Shown: in pieces, positions 17,184-24,203 of the stretch
Position numbering within the stretch: position 1 is the stretch's first letter
Layout: each line of letters begins with the position of its first letter
Assembly: GCF_004368785.1 (NCBI RefSeq)
Contig: NZ_SODM01000005.1
Location: 372,001 to 436,000 of the forward strand
Direction of reading: 5' to 3'
DNA from: Flavobacterium sp. 270
GTDB lineage: Bacteria > Bacteroidota > Bacteroidia > Flavobacteriales > Flavobacteriaceae
DNA: 64,000 nt
Made by a program: the position numbers and the translations under genes
The notes under the pieces: model-generated
Told to the model about the DNA's origin: nothing
Database searches by the model: none
Seen by the model: only the letters and a program-made list of their open reading frames with translations

Positions 17184-18326
17184 ATGAAACAATTATTCCC
17201 AAAATTGATCTTTCTTTTTTCTTTTTTTCTCCTAATAGGATGTAAGAAGAATGAAACACAAGATGTTACAAAATCTGATAACCCAAAAAACAGTATCGAA
17301 TATGCTTCTGGGCTTTCAATCGTAAAATACGAAGGATATTCGGTCGTAAAAGTTATAAACCCTTGGCCTAATGCAAATAAGGATTTTACTTATGTGCTAA
17401 AAGAAAATGAAGCTAAAGTTCCGGACAGTTTGCAAAAATATACTACCATTAAAGTTCCTTTAGAAACTGTTGTGGTAACTTCTACAACTAATATTCCGTT
17501 TTTAGAAATGCTGGAAGTAGAGAATAAACTAGTTGGTTTTCCGCATACCGATTATGTTTCTTCTGAAAAAACAAGAGCTTTAATTGACAAAGGTTCTGTG
17601 AAAAACATTGGACAAAATGAAAAATTAAACATCGAGCAGTTAATTGAATTATCACCGGATTTAATTGTAACTTTTGGAGTGGATAATAACAATCCGATGT
17701 TGGATAATTTAAAGAAAAGCGGTTTGAATGTTTTTATTCAGGGCGATTGGATGGAGCAGTCTCCACTTGGAAAAGCAGAATGGATTAAACTTTACGGTGC
17801 TTTGTTTGGTAAAGAAGACAAGGCTAAAGAATTGTTTGATAAAATTGTTTTGAGTTATACTCAGGCACAGAAATTAGTATCGGAACAAAAAGCAACTTCA
17901 ACAGTTTTATACGGTTCAATGTATGAAGATGTTTGGTATGTAGCCAAAGGAAACAGCTGGGTTGCGCAATTTATGAAAGATGCACAGGCCGATTATTTAT
18001 GGGCAAATTTAAAAGGGACAGGAAGCGAAGGTTTGTCTTTTGAAAAAGTATTGGTTAAAGCTAAAGCAGCCAACGTTTGGATTGCAACGGGTTCTGTTAA
18101 GAGCTTAGAGGAACTTGGCAAAAACAATCCGCATTATACAGAATTTGATGCTTTTAAAAATAAAAATGTTTATACGTTTGAAAGTAAATTGGGTGCAACC
18201 GGCGGAACTGTTTTTTATGAATTATCTCCAAGCCGCCCTGATTTGGTTTTAAAAGATTATATCAAAATTTTTCATCCGGATTTACTGCCAAGTTACGAGT
18301 TTACTTTTGCGTCTAAATTGAATTAA
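17184..18326 (+). CDS. btuF: periplasmic cobalamin/cobinamide-binding lipoprotein (BtuF-like)
   Basis: 380 residues with a lipoprotein signal ending FFLLIGC (Cys20). The mature part has the two-lobe TroA/BtuF fold: IPFLEMLEVENKLVGFPHTD, NIEQLIELSPDLIVTFG, and FEKVLVKAKAANVWIATG. It is followed after 1 base by the permease gene. FepB/FecB-type siderophore binding proteins look alike; B12 is preferred because the operon sits in the cob locus and lacks iron-related genes. Confidence 0.8.
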   Translation: MKQLFPKLIFLFSFFLLIGCKKNETQDVTKSDNPKNSIEYASGLSIVKYEGYSVVKVINPWPNANKDFTYVLKENEAKVPDSLQKYTTIKVPLETVVVTSTTNIPFLEMLEVENKLVGFPHTDYVSSEKTRALIDKGSVKNIGQNEKLNIEQLIELSPDLIVTFGVDNNNPMLDNLKKSGLNVFIQGDWMEQSPLGKAEWIKLYGALFGKEDKAKELFDKIVLSYTQAQKLVSEQKATSTVLYGSMYEDVWYVAKGNSWVAQFMKDAQADYLWANLKGTGSEGLSFEKVLVKAKAANVWIATGSVKSLEELGKNNPHYTEFDAFKNKNVYTFESKLGATGGTVFYELSPSRPDLVLKDYIKIFHPDLLPSYEFTFASKLN

Positions 18327-18327
18327 A

Positions 18328-19356
18328 TTGGCAGATAAAAAACGAAATACTATTTTATTTTTGATACTAGGTTTAGGCTTAGTATTTATGTTTCTTGCGA
18401 GCCTGAGTTTAGGTTCTGTTACGATTCCGCTAAAAGAAGTGTATGCGAGTTTGACTGGCGGTCATGCAAGTAAATCGGCTTGGGAATATATCATCATTAA
18501 TTATAGATTACCAAAAGCAATTACAGCTGTTTTGGTGGGAACGGGATTATCTATAAGCGGTTTGTTAATGCAGACGTTATTTAGAAATCCGCTTGCGGGG
18601 CCTTATGTTTTAGGATTAAGTTCTGGTGCCAGTTTGGGCGTTGCTTTTGTAATTTTGGGTGCAGGATTTCTACCTTCTTTTTTAAGTGCGATTGCTTTAT
18701 CGTCTTACGGAATTGTTCTCGCTTCAACTTTAGGAAGTTCATTGGTTTTATTATTGGTTTTATTGGTTTCGCAGAAATTACGCGATACAATGGCGATTTT
18801 AATTGTTGGATTAATGTTCGGAAGTTTCACCACGGCTATTGTCAGCGTGCTGACGTATTTTAGTACGGCAGAACAATTACAGAAATTTACATTTTGGTCT
18901 ATGGGAAGTTTAGGAAATCTTTCCTGGTCTACAATTGGAATTTTTACTATTTGTGTGAGTATTGGTCTGCTTTTAAGCGCAAGCAGTATTAAACCTTTAA
19001 ACGCTTTGCTGTTGGGTGAAAATTATGCAAAAAGCGTCGGATTAAATTTTAAGAAAGCCAGATTGATAATCATATTTGCAACCAGTATTTTGGCAGGAAG
19101 TATTACAGCTTTTGCAGGTCCGATTGCTTTTATTGGTTTGGCGGTGCCTCATATTGCGAAACTTACTTTTCAAACCAGTAATCATACGGTTCTATTTTGG
19201 AGCACTTTATTTTTTGGAGCAACGATTATGTTGTTCTGCGATATTGTTTCAGAAATGCCAGGATTTGAAGTTACACTTCCTATAAACGCCATTACGTCTA
19301 TTATTGGAGCTCCGGTTGTGATTTGGCTTTTAGTTAGAAAAAGAAATTTTACGTAA
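18328..19356 (+). CDS. btuC: BtuC-like ABC transporter permease (FecCD family)
   Basis: 342 residues, about ten membrane helices, with LSLGSVTIPLKEV at the N-terminus, RLPKAITAVLVGTGLSISGL, FRNPLAGPYVLGLSSGASLG and GPIAFIGLAVPHIAKL, all hallmarks of the FecCD/BtuC family. The start is TTG, one base after the btuF stop; the first ATG (codon 21) would remove the first helix, so TTG is preferred. It forms the inner-membrane channel for the B12 importer. Confidence 0.88.
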   Translation: MADKKRNTILFLILGLGLVFMFLASLSLGSVTIPLKEVYASLTGGHASKSAWEYIIINYRLPKAITAVLVGTGLSISGLLMQTLFRNPLAGPYVLGLSSGASLGVAFVILGAGFLPSFLSAIALSSYGIVLASTLGSSLVLLLVLLVSQKLRDTMAILIVGLMFGSFTTAIVSVLTYFSTAEQLQKFTFWSMGSLGNLSWSTIGIFTICVSIGLLLSASSIKPLNALLLGENYAKSVGLNFKKARLIIIFATSILAGSITAFAGPIAFIGLAVPHIAKLTFQTSNHTVLFWSTLFFGATIMLFCDIVSEMPGFEVTLPINAITSIIGAPVVIWLLVRKRNFT

Positions 19357-19359
19357 ATT

Positions 19360-19500
19360 ATTTGGCCACAGATTATACGAATTATATAGGTTTTCACGGA
19401 TTTTTTTAAATCATTTTAATCCATTTAATTTGTGCAAAAAGAAAAAAATGCCAGTAAAAAACTCAGAACCTTAGTCTCTTAGTAACTTAGCACCTAAAAA
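19360..19500. repeat. degenerate intergenic repeats between btuC and btuD
   Basis: The stretch holds GCCACAGATTATACGAATTAT, cut here to its family name GCCACRRATTRCAC (also at 43540 and 44187), and TTAGTCTCTTAGTAACTTAGC. No gene or terminator is apparent, so read-through into btuD is plausible. Confidence 0.5.
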
Positions 19501-19502
19501 AA

Positions 19503-20276
19503 ATGAATATCCTCTCAACTTCAAACTTAAATGTTGGCTATAAATCCAAGAAAGGAACTGTGACTATTGCCGAAAATCTAAATTTGAATTTAGCTTCAGG
19601 AAAACTCATTTCATTAATAGGCGCAAACGGAATCGGGAAATCGACTTTGCTGCGCACGATTACAGGAATCCAGAAACCTTTATCGGGAAATGTATTTTTG
19701 AGTGATAGAGATATAACAACTTTTAAACCTTTAGATTTAGCACAAAATTTAAGCGTTGTTTTAACCGAAAAATTACCGCCGAGTAATTTGTCAGTTTTCG
19801 AATTAGTGGCGTTAGGACGTCAGCCGTACACGAATTGGATCGGAACTTTAACTCCGGAAGATATAACGAAAGTAAATGAAGCTTTAGAATTAACTCAAAT
19901 TATTCATCTGGCACGCAAAAAGCATTTCGAAATTAGCGACGGACAATTGCAAAAAGTTTTAATTGCCAGAGCTTTGGCGCAGGATACACCGCTTATAATT
20001 CTAGACGAACCTACAACGCATCTGGATTTACTGCACAAAGTTTCTCTTTTCAAATTATTGAAAAAATTAACGCAGGAAACTCAAAAATGTATTTTGTTTT
20101 CGACTCACGATATTGATTTGGCAATACAATTGAGTGACGAAATGATTATTATGACGCCCGAAAGTATAGTACAAAATGAGCCTTGTAATTTAATTTTAAA
20201 TGGAAGTTTTGGCGCTTTGTTCAAAGATGAGCATATTATTTTTGATACAGAAAAGGGAAAGTTTGTGATTACTTAA
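19503..20276 (+). CDS. btuD: BtuD-like ABC transporter ATPase
   Basis: 257 residues with Walker A GANGIGKST (40-48), a Q-loop region, the signature as ISDGQLQKVLIARALA (a variant of LSGGQ seen also in FecE-type ATPases), Walker B LIILDEPTTHLD and the switch His in FSTHDIDLA. It powers BtuC. It is 146 bases after btuC, separated by repeat DNA but in the same direction, so it is taken as part of the same importer. Confidence 0.88.
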   Translation: MNILSTSNLNVGYKSKKGTVTIAENLNLNLASGKLISLIGANGIGKSTLLRTITGIQKPLSGNVFLSDRDITTFKPLDLAQNLSVVLTEKLPPSNLSVFELVALGRQPYTNWIGTLTPEDITKVNEALELTQIIHLARKKHFEISDGQLQKVLIARALAQDTPLIILDEPTTHLDLLHKVSLFKLLKKLTQETQKCILFSTHDIDLAIQLSDEMIIMTPESIVQNEPCNLILNGSFGALFKDEHIIFDTEKGKFVIT

Positions 20277-20292
20277 ATAACTTTTGAGCCGT

Positions 20293-20375
20293 CCTGCAAG
20301 GTTTCCAAAACCTTGTAGGTATGATTATCCGTATGGCTTAAATTTAGACCAACAAGGTTTTGAAAACCTTGCAGG
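20293..20375. repeat. CCTGCAAGGTTTT inverted-repeat element
   Basis: CCTGCAAGGTTTCCAAAACC with its arm extension (20293-20319) and the mirror unit CAAGGTTTTGAAAACCTTGC (20353-20375) form nested palindromes between the convergent btuD and trmL genes. They may act as a transcription barrier; they also look like members of a dispersed palindromic family. Confidence 0.75.
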
Positions 20376-20379
20376 AAAC

Positions 20380-20835
20380 TTAAACTTTTAAACCAATCTG
20401 TCTCTTAGCTTCCCCAACAACAAAAGCAACAGAATTCGCGATATTAAAGCTTCGAATTAATTTCGACATCGGAATCGTTAAATGATTCTCAAAACAAGCT
20501 AAAACTTCTTTACTCAAACCAACACTTTCTTTTCCGAAGACTAACCAGTCTCCGTCCTGAAAATCGGTTTCTAAATATGATTTTTCTGCATGCGAACTCA
20601 TCAAAAATACGCGTGACTGATCTGGAATTTGTTTAATCCATTCCTCAATAGTCGCATATTCGGTAACATCAAGATGAACCCAATAATCAAGACCGGAACG
20701 TTTTAGGTTTTTATCATTAATTACAAATCCAAAAGGATGAATTAAATGTAACCGACTTTCGGTGCCAACACATAATCTTCCGATATTTCCGGTATTGTTT
20801 GGGATTTCTGGTTCTACAAGAACAACATTCAGCAT
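20380..20835 (-). CDS. trmL: tRNA (cytidine/uridine-34-2'-O)-methyltransferase
   Basis: 151 residues starting MLNVVLVEPEIPNNTGNIGR, with LVFGKESVGLSKEVL and IPMSKLIRSFNIANSVAFVV, the three SPOUT-fold motifs forming the SAM-binding knot. TrmL methylates the wobble ribose of tRNA-Leu species. Length and motif order are typical. A tandem repeat lies just upstream. Confidence 0.93.
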   Translation of the reverse strand: MLNVVLVEPEIPNNTGNIGRLCVGTESRLHLIHPFGFVINDKNLKRSGLDYWVHLDVTEYATIEEWIKQIPDQSRVFLMSSHAEKSYLETDFQDGDWLVFGKESVGLSKEVLACFENHLTIPMSKLIRSFNIANSVAFVVGEAKRQIGLKV

Positions 20836-20843
20836 TTTTTTGG

Positions 20844-20940
20844 GAGTTATAAGTTAGGAGTTAAAAGTTATAAGTTAGGAGTTATAAGTTAAGAGTTATA
20901 AGTTAAGAGTTATAAGTTAAGAGTTATAAGTTAGGAGTTA
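20844..20940. repeat. tandem repeat, unit about 14 bp (GAGTTATAAGTTAA)
   Basis: At least five consecutive copies of a GAGTTATAAGTTA(A/G) unit, with small variations at the left end, lie between trmL and the pseudouridine synthase gene. Copy number is likely to vary between strains. Confidence 0.85.
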
Positions 20941-20978
20941 TTGGAAAATTATCTAATTATCTAATTTATTCTAATTGT

Positions 20979-21551
20979 CTAATGATCTAATTTAAAATCG
21001 GAAACCTCAACAACTTCTCCGGCTTTTAAGTTTTGCAAATATACATTTCCTATCCGAACACGGACTAATCGTAAGGTTGGAAAACCAACTGCAGCGGTCA
21101 TTTTTCGAACCTGGCGAAATTTGCCTTCATTTACAGTAATTGATGCCCACGAAGTCGGGCCGTGACGTTCGTCCCTAATTTTTTTGGCTCTTGGTCCAAA
21201 ATCAGGGATTTCGGTAACGATAAAAGCAGAGCAGGGTTTAGTTTTGTATTTTCCGCCGTCAAAACCAATTTCAACACCTTTTTGCAATTGTTCAATAGCT
21301 TCAGGCGTAATTACACCGTCAACTTGTACATAATATTCTTTATCAACCTTTTTGCTTCTTATTTGTTCGCTTACTTTTCCATCAGTCGTCAATAAAAGCA
21401 AGCCTTCAGAATCTTCATCGAGGCGACCAATAGCCATAGTGCCTTCGGGGAAATTATACAATTCGCCCAAAAGTTTTTTCTTTCTCTTTAATTCATAAAT
21501 AAATTGGCTCAAATAGCCGTAAGGTTTAAAAAGAATGAAGTGTTGATGCAT
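20979..21551 (-). CDS. rluE: RluE-type rRNA pseudouridine synthase
   Basis: 190 residues from MHQHFILFKPYGYLSQF. The frame is open 12 codons further, but a -7 element lies just upstream of the chosen ATG and favours it. Motifs are FKPYGYLSQF, MAIGRLDEDSEGLLLLTTDG with the catalytic Asp in GRLDEDSEG, KEYYVQVDG and GKFRQVRKMTAAVGFPTLRL. There is no S4 domain, as in RluE of E. coli, which modifies 23S rRNA U2457. The exact target here is inferred. Confidence 0.88.
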   Translation of the reverse strand: MHQHFILFKPYGYLSQFIYELKRKKKLLGELYNFPEGTMAIGRLDEDSEGLLLLTTDGKVSEQIRSKKVDKEYYVQVDGVITPEAIEQLQKGVEIGFDGGKYKTKPCSAFIVTEIPDFGPRAKKIRDERHGPTSWASITVNEGKFRQVRKMTAAVGFPTLRLVRVRIGNVYLQNLKAGEVVEVSDFKLDH

Positions 21552-21565
21552 TTTGTTTTTTGACG

Positions 21566-21573
21566 CAAAGATA
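21566..21573 (-). promoter_or_regulatory. -7 element of the pseudouridine synthase gene
   Basis: TATCTTTG on the minus strand matches TAnnTTTG. Transcription would start about 8 bases before the chosen ATG, giving a nearly leaderless mRNA and ruling against the longer N-terminus. Confidence 0.55.
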
Positions 21574-21602
21574 ACTTTGTTTGTCAAGCGGTAAAAGAAG
21601 AA

Positions 21603-22082
21603 TTACTTTTTAAGCAGTAAAAAATAATTCAATTTAGATTTAATAATTTTTCGGTCTTTGTCCAGCAGATAAATTTTTTCTGGATTAGCGCTGTAATATC
21701 CGTAGTAAATTTGTTTTTCTAATGGCTGATCCCAGTTTAAGACATAAATAGTGCCGTCAGGATCATTTTCTAAACCTCTTTCGGTATTAAAATTACCTTT
21801 CTGGGTAAACGTATTTCCGGGTTCTTTTCCTTGATAAGTACTTATTAATTCAAATTTATTGTTTTGCATTACACCATAATCGGTATTGATTTTTAGAGTT
21901 GTATTAATGCCGGTGCAATCAGCACATGGCAACAGACCTTCGTAGATTGTTGTTTTTCTAAAATCGTTGTTTGTTTTAGAAACAGGTTTTTCATTTTCTG
22001 GCAATGTATTATTATCTGTTTTTTTAGAATTACAGGATAATAGTAAACACATAATTGCTGCAAAATAGATTGTCTTTTTCAT
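21603..22082 (-). CDS. NlpE-like lipoprotein
   Basis: 159 residues from MKKTIYFAAIMCLLLSC, a lipoprotein signal with Cys17; an in-frame ATG nine codons upstream is less likely. The mature part has YEGLLPCADCTGINTTLKI with the CxxC pair of the NlpE N-terminal domain, then KGNFNTERGLENDPDGTIYVL. In E. coli NlpE senses surface contact and copper and signals to Cpx; no Cpx system is visible here, so the role is open. Confidence 0.82.
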   Translation of the reverse strand: MKKTIYFAAIMCLLLSCNSKKTDNNTLPENEKPVSKTNNDFRKTTIYEGLLPCADCTGINTTLKINTDYGVMQNNKFELISTYQGKEPGNTFTQKGNFNTERGLENDPDGTIYVLNWDQPLEKQIYYGYYSANPEKIYLLDKDRKIIKSKLNYFLLLKK

Positions 22083-22224
22083 GATGTATTTAGAATTTAT
22101 TGGATTCAATTAAAACGAAATTAATGCGCAAAAAATTATCTTACAAACCAAAAGCAATGTTAAATAACTTATTTTCTGTTTTCAAAATTTGTAAATTAGG
22201 TAATACTAATTAAAATCTAATATC

Positions 22225-22599
22225 ATGGAAAATAATAATTTAGGTACAAAGAAGATAAACGGAGTACAAAAAAATATAGACGAGTCTAAAGGTAAAAACG
22301 TTTCTCACGATTCAGAATTACATGAAACAAAATTAACTACCGAAACTGTAACAGATACTGAAGGAAATAAAGAAACAGTTAAAAGAGCACGAAACGAAAA
22401 TGAGGACATCGAAAAAAATGTGACAGAAAACCAAAGTCAAAATCCAAACGCAAATCGAGGTGTTTCGACAGAAGAAGAAGCGGAAAAAACAGTTGAGAAT
22501 AAAGACAGAAATTCTGATATTACAGCAAATCGTTATCCAAATTCTCACCCGGATAATCATAAAGATCGCGGTAATATGAAATTGGATGATGAAGAATGA
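22225..22599 (+). CDS. hypothetical hydrophilic, probably disordered protein
   Basis: 124 residues almost without hydrophobic residues, rich in N, E, K, D and T (ETVTDTEGNKETVKRARNEN, NPNANRGVSTEEEAEKTVEN). It has no signal peptide or domain I can recognise. Composition resembles stress-related disordered proteins, but no function is claimed. Codon use fits the neighbours, and the frame is unlikely to be chance given its length and biased composition. Confidence 0.65.
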   Translation: MENNNLGTKKINGVQKNIDESKGKNVSHDSELHETKLTTETVTDTEGNKETVKRARNENEDIEKNVTENQSQNPNANRGVSTEEEAEKTVENKDRNSDITANRYPNSHPDNHKDRGNMKLDDEE

Positions 22600-22759
22600 T
22601 TTTAATTATAATACAAAATTTCCCGTTTATTAAGATGAGATTTTAGCCAAATAACATTTGATTAGCATAACGCGTTAATGTTATTGTAAACTTCGTTTGA
22701 AACTGGTTTGTCTTTTGGGTTCTTCGTAAATTGTAGGTACAAATTTAAAATACAAGAAT

Positions 22760-23512
22760 ATGGCACTTTTAGAAAACAAAGTGGCTTTTGTATCTGGCGG
22801 CGGTTCTGGAATTGGACGCGCGGTTGCAGAAGCTTATGCCCGAGAAGGAGCAAAAGTAGTACTTTCAGACATTAATGTAGAACATGGCGAAGAAACTGTA
22901 AAGAAGATTAAAGATAAAGGCGGAGAAGCTTTTTTTGTAAAAGGAGATTCGTCGAGTGCAATGGATAATAAACGTATGGTTGAGGTAACGGTTTCTAAAT
23001 ACGGACGACTTGATATTTCCTGTAATAATGCTGGTATGGGCGGGCCCGCAAAACCGACGGGTGAGTACGAGCCAGAAGCTTGGGATCGCGTAATTGCTTT
23101 AAATTTAAGCGGTGTTTTTTACGCCTGCCGTTATCAACTGGAACAAATGGAAAAAAACGGAGGAGGAAGTATTGTAAATATTGCTTCGATTCACGGACAG
23201 GTTGCTGCACCCAATAGTCCGGCATACACGGCTTCTAAACATGGAGTTGTGGGATTGACTAAAAATATTGCTGCAGAATATGCGCAAAAAAATATTCGTT
23301 GTAATGCTGTTGGCCCAGGATATATTGAAACGGCTTTGCTAAAAGATAATTTAAATACAGATGCTATGGATGCAGTTGCTGCAAAAGCACCAATGAACCG
23401 TTTAGGAACTGCAGAAGAAATTGCCGAATTGGTAGTTTTTCTAAGTTCTGAAAAATCATCTTTTACGACCGGAAGTTATATCATTGCAGATGGAGGTTAT
23501 ACTGCTGTTTAA
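22760..23512 (+). CDS. short-chain dehydrogenase/reductase (classical SDR)
   Basis: 250 residues with the Rossmann motif SGGGSGIGRAVAEAYAREGA (12-31), NNAGMGGPAKPTGEY, the catalytic Ser in IVNIASIHGQ, the YxxxK pair in AYTASKHGVVGL, and NAVGPGYIETAL. The C-terminus SFTTGSYIIADGGYTAV is typical of SDRs of the glucose-1-dehydrogenase/FabG kind. The substrate is unknown. A bidirectional terminator follows. Confidence 0.9.
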   Translation: MALLENKVAFVSGGGSGIGRAVAEAYAREGAKVVLSDINVEHGEETVKKIKDKGGEAFFVKGDSSSAMDNKRMVEVTVSKYGRLDISCNNAGMGGPAKPTGEYEPEAWDRVIALNLSGVFYACRYQLEQMEKNGGGSIVNIASIHGQVAAPNSPAYTASKHGVVGLTKNIAAEYAQKNIRCNAVGPGYIETALLKDNLNTDAMDAVAAKAPMNRLGTAEEIAELVVFLSSEKSSFTTGSYIIADGGYTAV

Positions 23513-23530
23513 TACCAATTAATACAAACA

Positions 23531-23568
23531 AAAATGGCTGTCTTGATTATTGGCAGCCATTTTTTTTA
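23531..23568 (+). terminator. bidirectional terminator
   Basis: AAAATGGCTG and CAGCCATTTT arms with a 15-base interior and a T run. It lies between the convergent SDR and MepB-like genes. Confidence 0.85.
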
Positions 23569-23573
23569 TTCCA

Positions 23574-24101
23574 TTATAGAAGAAATAATTCTTCAAATCT
23601 GTCAAAATTTACATCAGGAGCTATTTCAAAATAATAGTCCAGCTGCCATTGCTGCGTTTTTTGAGCTTGTGCATTTGTGGTTTCATCCCAAGGCGGATAA
23701 ACACGAATAGCTCTTTTACCTTCTTTATTTTTTGTAGAGAAGATACCATTTTCTAATAAACAAGATTTTGGAAAAATAAATTGTCCGTATTGAAAGTCGT
23801 TTGTAACGCCAATTACGACAAAGTCAATATCATCTGAATCATCAAAAGGCTCAATAATACCGAAGATATTGCGTTTCCATAAAGTTACAAACTGACCAGT
23901 TTTTGTTGGGGTAATTTTGGCTTCTCTGTAACAAATGTGTTTTTCATTAAGATAAAAACGATAGGCGCTGTAATCAGCACTTTCTGCTTCTTCCTTAGGC
24001 TGCGTACAATCAAAATCATAACAATCATAAACAACCTCTTTGGCAAACATAAGTCCCTTTGGGAAAGACTTCTGGTGCGACCAGTGGTTTTTGATTATCA
24101 T
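23574..24101 (-). CDS. MepB-family protein
   Basis: 175 residues from the ATG giving MIIKNHWSHQKSFPKGL; an in-frame TTG 11 codons upstream is an alternative. The core carries ITPTKTGQFVTLWKRN, FIFPKSCLLENGIFST, KRAIRVYPPWDETTNAQAQK and TQQWQLDYYF, which match the MepB family. MepB is known from the Staphylococcus aureus mepRAB operon, but its biochemical function is not established. No efflux pump is adjacent here. Confidence 0.8.
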   Translation of the reverse strand: MIIKNHWSHQKSFPKGLMFAKEVVYDCYDFDCTQPKEEAESADYSAYRFYLNEKHICYREAKITPTKTGQFVTLWKRNIFGIIEPFDDSDDIDFVVIGVTNDFQYGQFIFPKSCLLENGIFSTKNKEGKRAIRVYPPWDETTNAQAQKTQQWQLDYYFEIAPDVNFDRFEELFLL

Positions 24102-24203
24102 TTTGAGAAGATTGTCTTTTAGACTTGTTTTCAAAATTTATGTAGGTTTTAGGGGGTTACGTTTATTTTTGGGGTTTATGTGGGTTTAAAGGTTAATACT
24201 TAT

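Noticed and set aside
20844..20940. Possible CRISPR array from the 14-bp repeats.
   Set aside because: Repeats are directly adjacent without spacers, so this is a minisatellite.
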